Below are positions 15,609 to 23,056 of a stretch of 41,464 nt of DNA, piece after piece. The stretch is from NCBI GenBank assembly GCA_001552775.1, contig KQ959271.1:102462-143925 (forward strand), in the 5' to 3' direction. Numbering within the stretch: the first letter of the stretch is position 1; every line of letters starts with the position of its first letter. A program made the translations under genes and the position numbers. Below the pieces are notes generated by a model. The model did no database searches. It was given only the letters and a program-made list of their open reading frames with translations, and was not told the DNA's origin. The DNA is from Bacteroidales bacterium KA00251 (GTDB lineage Bacteria > Bacteroidota > Bacteroidia > Bacteroidales > Porphyromonadaceae).

Positions 15609-15711
15609 AACTACCCGGAGCGTAGCGTTTACCCACAAAGGCAACAAAAGGGGTATACTACGCTTTACGCATTATAAATCCATCTGCGCTTGGATCATGC
15701 GTACTCGGTGC

Positions 15712-15810
15712 TTACAAGGGGAATTGTAATGAAGAAGCAGAGAAAACCTCTAATAGGAACCAACTACCGCAAAGAGTGTGTTCCTTTCTCTGGGTAGTAC
15801 TCGCGACCAT
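15712..15810 (-). CDS. Possible 32-residue peptide after the cobalamin riboswitch
   Basis: This is the first ATG frame of any length downstream of the aptamer (MVASTTQRKEHTL...). It starts about 90 nt after the aptamer and 18 nt after a short palindrome (CCAGAGA-C-TCTCTGG at 15828-15842). It has no recognisable family, signal peptide or membrane segment. It could be a leader peptide or chance. It is listed because nothing else occupies the regulated position. Confidence 0.2.
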   Translation of the reverse strand: MVASTTQRKEHTLCGSWFLLEVFSASSLQFPL

Positions 15811-15899
15811 ATGGAAACGAGATTACACCAGAGACTCTCTGGGTAGATACTAAACAAGTCTTTCCGCCTCTCAGCCGTCCTCGAAGCCGCAGAAATGCT

Positions 15900-16157
15900 T
15901 TGCAGGTCTTCTGACTTATCCCAATGATCCTGCACCTTCCCAAGCTTTTTTCAGATGAAGCTCAGTGGTCAGCTCATCGCCACCTTAGTAGCAATGTCCT
16001 CACAGGTCACAACAAGAAGTTTCGTCCTATTCCACGATCAGAATAGCAAACTCAACTCTTAGGGAAACACAGCAGCGGGACTGTTCGGGATTCACACCCG
16101 ATTCCCTTTTAATTGACGTGAAAGCCCTTTCCTACACGAGGAGGGGAGGTCCGTCAA
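15900..16157 (-). promoter_or_regulatory. Cobalamin (B12) riboswitch, apparently orphan
   Basis: On the minus strand the conserved aptamer core is plain: GGGAATCGGGTGTGAATCCC (16106-16087), then CAGTCCCGCTGCTGTG (16083-16068), and at the 3' end AGTCAGAAGACCTGC (16916-type box at 15916-15902). An upstream stem TTGACG/CGTCAA (16157-16152 with 16118-16113) precedes the core. These elements match the cobalamin aptamer in order and spacing. In Bacteroidota such riboswitches normally control B12 transport (BtuB-like) or synthesis genes. Here the roughly 570 nt downstream hold only a 32-codon frame, a hairpin and a MITE-like element before the convergent ilvE gene. The regulated gene has either been lost or is a noncoding or antisense RNA. 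Confidence 0.9.
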
Positions 16158-16168
16158 ACAAAGCACCG

Positions 16169-16176
16169 CAAAGTTA
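16169..16176 (-). promoter_or_regulatory. Probable promoter -7 box of the riboswitch transcript
   Basis: TAACTTTG on the minus strand fits TAnnTTTG and lies about 12 bp before the first stem of the aptamer. It overlaps the stop codon of the upstream GH3-family gene, so the riboswitch can be transcribed independently of it. Confidence 0.6.
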
Positions 16177-17712
16177 ATATAAGTTTTTGATTTTCGTGAT
16201 TCCTTCTCGAAGAAGAAGTTTTTCAATGAGGTTTCTATCGTTTTTTAGCCTAGGCACTTTATGCTGCCCTCCGGCTTTTCCTTCTTCTTCCAAAAAAGCA
16301 GCAAAGAAACCCTCTGGCACGATATATAGCTGTAAGGGAAGGAGTGTCATATTGGTATAGCGCTTGGCATCATAATCACTGTTGAGTTTGCGAAGTTCCT
16401 CGTCAAGCATAGTTGCAAACTGAGCGTAGTCTTTGGGAACTCTAGAAAATTCCACTATCCAATCGTGTCTACCCTTGCCCACATCTGAAAGTACAAGTGG
16501 GGCTGCTGTGTACTCAGCCACATCACAGTGCAACGCATGACTTACGGTAGCGATAGCCTTATCGGTATTGGCCACCATTAGCTCTTCTCCAAATGCATTG
16601 ATGTAGTGAGTAGTGCGCCCTACTATCGTGAACTTGTAGGGATTGCGAGAAGTAAAAAGAATCGTATCGCCTAACTCGTAACGATATAGTCCCCCGAGCG
16701 TACTGATTAGCATAGCATAGACAATACCTGTCTTAACCTCAGAAAGAGGAACCACAGTGGGGTTTTCTTCATGCAACTCATCAAGAGGTATAAACTCATA
16801 AAAGACACCATAGTCCAGCATCAACAAAAAGGCTGGATCATGAGGATCATTTTGAATGCCAAAGAAACCTTCTGAAGCGTTGTATGTCTCGCGATACTGC
16901 ATCCTTTCGGATGGAATAATTCGCTTGTATTCTTCACGGTAAGGAGCAAAGCTTATTCCTCCATGAAAGAAAACCTCCAAATCAGGCCATAGCTCGGAAA
17001 GATCACTCTTACCACTCTCTTGTAGCAGTTTTTTTATCATAACCAGCATCCAAGAAGGCACTCCCGATAGGCTACCTACATTTTCATGCATCACACTGGC
17101 TACGATAGCGTCCATTTTTGCATTCCACTCATCCATCAAAAGGATACTCTTTGAAGGCACACGGATAATATTTCCCAAAGCTGGCATTTTCTCAATAAGT
17201 ATAGAGCTTAAGTCGCCTTGCAATATTTCATTTCCACAAGAGACAGGAGCGCTGCTTCCCCCCAACACAAGACCTTTTGTGCGAAAAAAACGACTATCTG
17301 GACGAGTAGAAAGGTAAAGCCACAAAGCATCGGAGCCTCCACGAAAGTGACAATCCTTGAGATGTGCAGTATTTACAGGTATGAATTTACTTCTTCCTCC
17401 AGAAGTTCCGCTTGACTTTGCAAAGCGGTCGCACCCTCCATGGAATAAAACATCACGCTCTCCCTCCAACATTTTATTAACAAAAGGTCGAATCGTTTCA
17501 TATTCCACGACTGGAATTGCTTTACAGTACTCTATATAGCTACCACTTTTATCGGTATATCCATGCGCTTCGGCATAGCGAGTACCCTTTAAGTTGCCCA
17601 GCACGACAGCCAGTTGTTGGCTTTGTATCTCCTCAGCATGCAGTGCATATTGCTCTATACGGCGCAATCTAAAAGAAGAAAGCCTGTGAATAACAGCAGT
17701 AAATAGATCCAT
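16174..17712 (-). CDS. GH3 (auxin-responsive promoter) family adenylating enzyme
   Basis: A 512-residue bacterial GH3-family protein. Visible blocks are the ATP-binding loop FAKSSGTSGGRSKFIPV (97-113), YNASEGFFGIQ around 270-285, LGGLYRYELGDTILF and the hinge VGRTTHYINAFGEELM. Plant relatives (JAR1 type) adenylate acyl acids and conjugate them to amino acids. Bacteroidota members are widespread, but their substrates are not established. The gene ends just where the riboswitch promoter begins. The T9SS plug gene lies 27 bp upstream on the same strand, so the two probably share a transcript. Confidence 0.88.
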   Translation of the reverse strand: MDLFTAVIHRLSSFRLRRIEQYALHAEEIQSQQLAVVLGNLKGTRYAEAHGYTDKSGSYIEYCKAIPVVEYETIRPFVNKMLEGERDVLFHGGCDRFAKSSGTSGGRSKFIPVNTAHLKDCHFRGGSDALWLYLSTRPDSRFFRTKGLVLGGSSAPVSCGNEILQGDLSSILIEKMPALGNIIRVPSKSILLMDEWNAKMDAIVASVMHENVGSLSGVPSWMLVMIKKLLQESGKSDLSELWPDLEVFFHGGISFAPYREEYKRIIPSERMQYRETYNASEGFFGIQNDPHDPAFLLMLDYGVFYEFIPLDELHEENPTVVPLSEVKTGIVYAMLISTLGGLYRYELGDTILFTSRNPYKFTIVGRTTHYINAFGEELMVANTDKAIATVSHALHCDVAEYTAAPLVLSDVGKGRHDWIVEFSRVPKDYAQFATMLDEELRKLNSDYDAKRYTNMTLLPLQLYIVPEGFFAAFLEEEGKAGGQHKVPRLKNDRNLIEKLLLREGITKIKNLY

Positions 17713-17738
17713 AAATGTGTCTTTCTTAGTTTTAACCT

Positions 17739-19016
17739 CTATGGTATGCGAAGCTCTTTTACAGCGACCATCTTATCGATCCTCTCGTTCATACCACGAA
17801 AATAAGCCACCACAGTATAACTATTGGAGGTCTGGTAGTGACTCCCTACAGTTGGTGCACTTCGCAACGGTGTCGTGCACGAAGAGTCCCCCCAAAGATA
17901 TTGGTAGGAATAATAGCCAGCCTTTAGTAGCCACACTCCATCATACGCTCCTCGGACTGCATCGTAGCTCATTTTTCTCTCAGAACATGGAAGTGGATCA
18001 AAAGCAGCTCCCGACAAAAAGAGTGAGCTTCCTAAATAGGGGGAAAGAAAAGTAAACTCAACCTCGTAATAGTCAGCCTCAGTAGCTCCATTTGCCGAAC
18101 CATATGGAGCCCGAATCACCTGCCTACCATCGGCATCTGCACTAGTCTGATAGCGTTGTTTAGAGCTATTCTTGTGAGGAAACAATACAGCATACGAAGG
18201 GGTCACCTTGGTATCTAATTGCTTTACCCCCATGTTGCTCTCTGTATCACCCAAAATTTCAAAAGAGAAATATTCGTTTCCTCCTTCAAAGAGGGCGGCC
18301 TCTTGATAGGCAAACTCAATGTAGTCCAAGCCAACAAAAGAAGGCTTGCGCAGAAGTTGGGCATTGTCACTTCTTCCATTTTGAGCGACAAAAAGCGTTA
18401 TTCCTTTCTCTAAGTATCCCGCTGTGGTACCACTAGATCGCACGGTGGCAGAAACTTCTTGGTTGCTTCTGTAGATCCCCTCTTGGGTATTGCCACTTGC
18501 AGCTACTTCTAGCTTAAATACAGGATCTACAAGACCAAAAGAAACCTCTACAAGAGGGGCACTTTCATTCCCCTCTTCAAAGAAAACAATTCGCCAATTA
18601 CCCGATAGTTTTGGGGTAGGGTCCGAAGAGGGAGAAAGAGTAAATGAATAGTGCCAATAATGCACCTTGGTCGCAATACTAGGCTCTGGATACGGAACTA
18701 GGCCAGTGGGAATACCACTCTGCACTTCTGAAGTAAGCAATGGAGAAGGACTCCAATCTGCATCGTAATACTCCAAGCGATAGCGTAGGACACGGGGCAC
18801 CTCTTCTAAAAGATCAAAAGAAAAAGTAATCCGCTCTCCCTGAGAGGGAATATAGTAAGGGAAAGGGCGATACTCCTCCGCTTCAGGTACAGAGACAATC
18901 AAGCTATTGACACGGCTATCGTAATAACTAGACCGAAAAGGTACTCCAGCCGATAGCAAACAGCCTCCTCCCCATAACAAGAACAGACCGACAAGCAGTC
19001 CCAACCTTTGCATCAT
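17739..19016 (-). CDS. Type IX secretion system plug protein (DUF5103)
   Basis: A protein of about 425 residues with an N-terminal signal peptide (LGLLVGLFLLWGGGCLLSAG). Family hallmarks of DUF5103 are ITFSFDLLEEVPRVLRYRLEYYDADWSPS, HYWHYSFTL, LSGNWRIVFFEEG, LFVAQNGRSDNA and FEGGNEYFSFEI. The plug closes the periplasmic side of the SprA/Sov translocon pore in type IX secretion. The first in-frame ATG (19031) lies directly after a -7 box and would give an almost leaderless mRNA. The ATG at 19016 or 19013 gives a better signal peptide start, so 19016 is used. The GH3-family gene follows after 26 bp. Confidence 0.87.
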   Translation of the reverse strand: MMQRLGLLVGLFLLWGGGCLLSAGVPFRSSYYDSRVNSLIVSVPEAEEYRPFPYYIPSQGERITFSFDLLEEVPRVLRYRLEYYDADWSPSPLLTSEVQSGIPTGLVPYPEPSIATKVHYWHYSFTLSPSSDPTPKLSGNWRIVFFEEGNESAPLVEVSFGLVDPVFKLEVAASGNTQEGIYRSNQEVSATVRSSGTTAGYLEKGITLFVAQNGRSDNAQLLRKPSFVGLDYIEFAYQEAALFEGGNEYFSFEILGDTESNMGVKQLDTKVTPSYAVLFPHKNSSKQRYQTSADADGRQVIRAPYGSANGATEADYYEVEFTFLSPYLGSSLFLSGAAFDPLPCSERKMSYDAVRGAYDGVWLLKAGYYSYQYLWGDSSCTTPLRSAPTVGSHYQTSNSYTVVAYFRGMNERIDKMVAVKELRIP

Positions 19017-19038
19017 CTTACATGCATCCATCTCTCTG

Positions 19039-19046
19039 CAAAGGTA
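19039..19046 (-). promoter_or_regulatory. -7 box for the T9SS plug/GH3 operon
   Basis: TACCTTTG on the minus strand. It lies only two bases from the plus-strand box at 19049-19056, so the two divergent promoters share the same DNA. Transcription would start near 19033. Confidence 0.55.
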
Positions 19047-19048
19047 GC

Positions 19049-19056
19049 TATCTTTG
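19049..19056 (+). promoter_or_regulatory. -7 box for the THUMP-like methyltransferase gene
   Basis: TATCTTTG, a consensus match, ends 7 bases before the ATG at 19064, so the mRNA would be leaderless or nearly so. It overlaps the control region of the divergent plug gene. Confidence 0.55.
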
Positions 19057-19063
19057 CAAGAAG

Positions 19064-20320
19064 ATGGACAAGAAACTGACTTTAGAAATCATCCAAGAAG
19101 TGATGCAGTGGGCAGAGCAATACAAAGATTGCTCTGTGGATCGATTATTACTAGGGAGCAACGAGGTGCCACAAGAGCTCAAATCTCTTGTGGCGACCCA
19201 AATTGAAGTGGGAAAGAAATGGAAAAGAAAGTATCCTTCTCTTAGCGAAAAACCCTTCTTTTTCCCAAAAGGAGTAAACTTTGAGCAAGCTTCTAGCGAA
19301 GCAACAGCACTCTTCAAAAGTCATTTTGTAGCCTCTTCGGATACTCTTGTGGATCTTACTGGAGGAGCTGGAATAGATTTTCTAGCGATGAGTGCCAATG
19401 CCCAAAAGGCCTACTACATAGAAAGAGATCCTTCGCTGGCAACCGCTCTTAAATTCAACCTACAACCTTTTGTTCAGCGCTTACCACCACTTTCTATCTG
19501 CACAAACGATGCCGTAAACTTCCTCGATTTGGTAGATACTGGCGAGCATACCCTACTCTATTGTGACCCTTCAAGAAGAACAGATAGTGGCAGACGCACT
19601 TTCCTTTTAGAAGAAATCTCGCCCAACCCTCAGGAAATTCTAAGAAATCTCCAAGACAGTAACAAAAGTTTTTCCCTACTTCTCAAACTTTCGCCACTTA
19701 TTGATCTGCAGGCTCTTATGGAGAGTCTTCCCTCTATTTCAAAAATTTATATCCTTGCTGTCCAAGGAGAGGTCAAAGAAATTCTCGCTTTTATACCAGA
19801 TGTCCACTCTCCCCTAAAACTCCCAGCTGAGGAGATAGCCCTCGAAGCTGTAGAATTATCGGCTACGGGTGAAGCTCAAAAAAACTTCTCGCTCACCTTT
19901 GCCGAAGAGAAAAAGGCTTGCATACATTACACAGACACCATAAAAAAATACCTCTACTACCCTGCTCCTTCTCTGCTCAAGATAGGTGCTTTTAAAAGAG
20001 TGGCAGAGTACTACGGGCTAGATGCTCTTCACCCCAACAGCCACTTATACACAGGAGATCACTTCGATGGTGACTTTTATGGCTCTATATTTCTTGTTAA
20101 AGAAACGCTACCCTACTCAAAAAGTAAGCTAAAGCAACTCCGGCAGGCTTATCCAAAAGCAGATTTTACTGTCCGCAACTTTCCGCTTTCTGCACCCGAG
20201 CTTTGTCGTCGAACTGGCATCTCTTCCAGTACTACGACTCGTATTTTTGCGACCACCATTATGCCAGCCAAGCCTCTCTTTATCATTACAGAGCCCATCA
20301 CAAACCAGACACTTATATAA
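19064..20320 (+). CDS. THUMP-like class I SAM-dependent methyltransferase
   Basis: A 418-residue protein from the ATG at 19064 (MDKKLTLEIIQEV). The open frame extends to 19022, but that start precedes the promoter box. The Rossmann methyltransferase centre shows motif I VDLTGGAGIDFLAMS, the acidic motif II YYIERDP and motif IV LLYCDPSRRTDSGRR. The C-terminal part carries the THUMP-like domain found in this Bacteroidota family, ending in a segment rich in basic residues. An RNA target is likely from the domain type, but the modified base is unknown. Confidence 0.85.
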   Translation: MDKKLTLEIIQEVMQWAEQYKDCSVDRLLLGSNEVPQELKSLVATQIEVGKKWKRKYPSLSEKPFFFPKGVNFEQASSEATALFKSHFVASSDTLVDLTGGAGIDFLAMSANAQKAYYIERDPSLATALKFNLQPFVQRLPPLSICTNDAVNFLDLVDTGEHTLLYCDPSRRTDSGRRTFLLEEISPNPQEILRNLQDSNKSFSLLLKLSPLIDLQALMESLPSISKIYILAVQGEVKEILAFIPDVHSPLKLPAEEIALEAVELSATGEAQKNFSLTFAEEKKACIHYTDTIKKYLYYPAPSLLKIGAFKRVAEYYGLDALHPNSHLYTGDHFDGDFYGSIFLVKETLPYSKSKLKQLRQAYPKADFTVRNFPLSAPELCRRTGISSSTTTRIFATTIMPAKPLFIITEPITNQTLI

Positions 20321-20473
20321 GTACCTATAAGAGAAGGGACCAACAAGAGAAGAGAAAGTAAACGTAGCAGAATAAGCGTAAAGATTTCTCTTTCTTATAG
20401 GGACTTTCAGATAAGTGGGTAGTCACTTTTGCCCCCTTGTCTATTCTTTATTTCTCCTAAAGTATGGGCTAAA

Positions 20474-20595
20474 TCAAAAACTATATTTCAGTTTTATCCA
20501 AGCTTCATCATTGTGACTAAATGGAGAAAATAATCCCCTTTTACCATAGAAATAATCGTATCCAGCAATGACCGTAACTTGGTCGGTAAGCGAGT
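20474..20595 (-). pseudogene. C-terminal remnant of an outer-membrane beta-barrel protein
   Basis: About 40 residues on the minus strand (AYSLTDQVTVIAGYDYFYGK...EAWIKLKYSF, then TGA). Alternating aromatic strands and a terminal phenylalanine are the signature of outer-membrane barrel C-termini. Upstream of residue AYSL the sequence changes into transposase DNA, so an insertion has removed the rest of the gene. The junction is placed near 20596 by eye. Confidence 0.6.
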
Positions 20596-21003
20596 ACGCA
20601 GCCAGCACTATTGCAGCACTATATCGCTCACGTTGGAAGATTGAGATCTTCTTTAGAAATCTCAAGCAAGACCTGCACATCAAGAGTTTTCTAGGGACCT
20701 CTCAAAACGCTGTCGAGATTCAGATTTGGACGGCTCTGATTACGATTCTCCGACTTCAATATCTCAAGCGAATAGCAAAACACCCCTGGTGTCTCTCCAA
20801 CTGAACAGCATCTTTGAGACTCAACACTTTCACCGAAATCGACCTCTTTCAGTGGATAAATGAGCCGTTTTCACCGCCTCCAGACGAGCCCGAAATGGCA
20901 TAGGGGGGATACCCCCGTTTTTACCGCAAATGTCAAGGGGCGATTGACCCGCTTGACAGCTATCTTCCACCCTTCGCCCGCCAAAAACGTTTAGGACACT
21001 ATT
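20596..21003 (+). mobile_element. 3' end of an IS4-type element (copy 1)
   Basis: The fragment holds the C-terminal transposase region with the IS4 Y-(2)-R-(3)-E signature (ALYRSRWKIEIFFRNLKQD). An in-frame TGA at 20802-20804 interrupts it, and the residual frame runs on to 20903 (NTFTEIDLFQWINEPFSPPP). The right end follows (ACGTTTAGGACACTATT, ending at 21003). The 5' half and left end are missing. The right end matches the ends of copy 2 at 26383-27035. Not functional. Confidence 0.8.
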
Positions 21004-21061
21004 GGTCGCCACCCATTATGCAGTTCTTCCTGTATTGCCAGAGAAATTCAATCTCTGTCAT
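21004..21061 (-). pseudogene. 5' end of a third gene of the helicase/DUF262 operon, cut by the IS
   Basis: The minus-strand ATG at 21061 begins MTEIEFLWQYRKNCIMGGD, and then the frame meets the IS end at 21003. The ATG overlaps the stop of the preceding 32-codon frame (ATGA), typical of coupled operon genes. The product is unrecognisable from 19 residues. It suggests that the operon once continued further. Confidence 0.45.
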
Positions 21062-21156
21062 ATCACTGGTTCCATATACGATGGGGACGACTTCACTACC
21101 ACATACTGGACCTTCTGTGGCTTACGGTACACATCAATTATTCTCGTCTGTATCAT
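21058..21156 (-). CDS. Possible 32-residue protein overlapping the DUF262 gene
   Basis: The frame begins at an ATG inside the last codons of the DUF262 gene and reads MIQTRIIDVYRKPQKVQYVV...MEPVI. It ends in an ATGA overlap with the next start. The overlaps at both ends argue for a real small operon gene. There is no family match, and the length is close to what chance can give. It might also be the shortened remains of a longer gene after deletion. Confidence 0.35.
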   Translation of the reverse strand: MIQTRIIDVYRKPQKVQYVVVKSSPSYMEPVI

Positions 21157-23002
21157 TGGCTGGACTTGTTTGTGGATTAGTAAGAGACTGACCATAAGCC
21201 TCAATGGTTTCCTGTGAATCACGACCAGCCACAGATTTGCCAGTGGCTTGCTCTATGCTGTCAAGTAGTTTCATTGCACGGTCATTGATAAACTCGTCAA
21301 ACTTGTCTGCGTTCAGCAAGTCGAAGTCAATCTTATGAGTACCAATTGCCTTGACAACAGAGTCTGTATCGTTATTCTTGCGGAATAACTTCTGTATGTA
21401 TTCACTTGGAGCAACACCACCGATTGTCCGGTTGGTCGTTGCGCTTATCATTGTCTTGTTTACCACGGAGTTCCATTTCTTAGACGGCAGGCCAGCCTTC
21501 TCGCAGTGGTTTGCGGGGAATATGTGGTGGATGTCTATGCTGTCGTTTGTGTAGGTAGCAATCGACATCTTTTCAGTCGTAGCAAAGTCCAGAGGCTCGT
21601 CTTGCAGTATCAATGCCATGATGCCCTTGTAGGCGGCACTGTTTCGCGTCTGCAAAGACAGTAGGCGCGTAGCTTGGAAGTTGGAGCGAGCCACGGTATC
21701 AGGAATAGCCGAATCGTCCTCCACCCAAGCAAAGAAGTCTCTGATATCCGACGCATATCTGGTCTCATTAGCGGCCCCATAGAGTTCACCAAGAACACCA
21801 CACCAATACCATCTACTCAGTTTGTTGATGACCATCTGGCAATTGTGAAGTAATCTTCTATGTCTGTTGTCATAGGCATAGATGGCAGCCAGCGGTATGT
21901 ACTGAGTGTTGTATGGGAGGTTTGCGGCAGAAAAGATGCCCTGCCCAATGAGGAAGCGAGCAGCCTCCATAAAGGCATCAGTTAATCCCTCTTGTTTCGC
22001 AACAAACACAGCTCTGCGTAGGTTCATCACATCTTTCTTCTTGCACTTCACGCCGATCGCCTTGCCGTCAGTGCGTGGAATGAGAGACTGCTCATAGCTA
22101 TCCCAAAGCGTCATGGCTGTAATGAAGTCTGTTCCACTCACCTCATTCAATAGGTCGTGGTTCTGTGAGGTGAAGACAGCCCTGATTTTATTCCATTCTT
22201 GACGAAGTTCTACACCCTCGGCAGCCAACGATGCCGTCACCAGTTCAAAGACGTTCAATGGCACACCGCCACGATTGACATTCTCGAAAATCTGGCAAAC
22301 GGAAGACTGTGAAGTGGACTTCAAAACCGTAATGACCGGCAACTTGTATGAGTTCACGACATTAACAATCTTATCATAGAAAGCGTCTATCAAGTCCGTT
22401 ATCTCAGGGGAATTGTCGTAGTATCTGCTCAGACCTCGCTCCCAATTTCTGTAATCATTTGACGAAAACATCAGATTCAGAGGGAACATGAGATTCTTGT
22501 ACTCATCTTCACGGGTACGCAGGTCAAGGTCTATGACTTTGCCAATGTCCGACGTTTTAATCTTCTTGTCAGATATGGATATGATGGCTTCCTCTCGATC
22601 CTCGGTCTCGTTAAGAGCCTTCTTGATGTCAAGATAGTAATATCTGTAGATTGTCGTATTCTTGTTCTTCTCGAAGCAGGTCTCAACGGCATTCTTACCC
22701 ATAAACACCTGGAACAAGGTGGTCAGGCGTTGCTGGCCATCGAGCACCAGATATTCAGGAGCTACATTCTTATACTGCTCATCCACACCTGTAAATAGGC
22801 GAGGCTTATAATTCACCTCTCCACCTGTTTCAAGAAACATCACAGCTCCCATAGGGAAGCCCATAGTGATGCTCTCTATGAGTTTGCATATCTTGCCATC
22901 GTCCCACACCCACGAGCGTTGGAACTCCGGAAGTTGCAGCTCTCCCTTGCAGACCTGTGCTAGCAAGTCCTTTAAATCTCTATCGTATGATTGTACTGCC
23001 AT
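21134..23002 (-). CDS. DUF262 (GmrSD/SspE-type) protein with C-terminal HNH-like motif
   Basis: A 622-residue protein. The N-terminal DUF262 domain has LPEFQRSWVW (24-33), FPMGAVMF (49-56) and the diagnostic VLDGQQRLTTLF (86-97). This domain hydrolyses nucleotides and senses substrates in GmrSD, SspE and BrxU-type defence proteins. Near residues 488-525 the segment IDIHHIFPANHCEKAG followed by NKTMISATTNRTIGG resembles the DUF1524/HNH nuclease motif of the same group. The last 30 residues are polar and probably disordered. It follows a large SF2 helicase gene after 54 bp, and both lie between IS copies. A role in restricting foreign DNA is plausible. The exact target is unknown. Confidence 0.88.
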   Translation of the reverse strand: MAVQSYDRDLKDLLAQVCKGELQLPEFQRSWVWDDGKICKLIESITMGFPMGAVMFLETGGEVNYKPRLFTGVDEQYKNVAPEYLVLDGQQRLTTLFQVFMGKNAVETCFEKNKNTTIYRYYYLDIKKALNETEDREEAIISISDKKIKTSDIGKVIDLDLRTREDEYKNLMFPLNLMFSSNDYRNWERGLSRYYDNSPEITDLIDAFYDKIVNVVNSYKLPVITVLKSTSQSSVCQIFENVNRGGVPLNVFELVTASLAAEGVELRQEWNKIRAVFTSQNHDLLNEVSGTDFITAMTLWDSYEQSLIPRTDGKAIGVKCKKKDVMNLRRAVFVAKQEGLTDAFMEAARFLIGQGIFSAANLPYNTQYIPLAAIYAYDNRHRRLLHNCQMVINKLSRWYWCGVLGELYGAANETRYASDIRDFFAWVEDDSAIPDTVARSNFQATRLLSLQTRNSAAYKGIMALILQDEPLDFATTEKMSIATYTNDSIDIHHIFPANHCEKAGLPSKKWNSVVNKTMISATTNRTIGGVAPSEYIQKLFRKNNDTDSVVKAIGTHKIDFDLLNADKFDEFINDRAMKLLDSIEQATGKSVAGRDSQETIEAYGQSLTNPQTSPANDTDENN

Positions 23003-23056
23003 AATTCTTCATAAAACTGAGGTTGTTTTTTCTGTCCAATATGAGAACACTTACAC

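Noticed and set aside
15750-15935. A 61-codon minus-strand frame starting GTG within the riboswitch.
   Set aside because: It overlaps the conserved 3' box of the aptamer and has no family resemblance; a chance frame.
19022-19063. Upstream start for the THUMP-like methyltransferase at 19022.
   Set aside because: It precedes the gene's own -7 box at 19049-19056, so it would not be in the main transcript.
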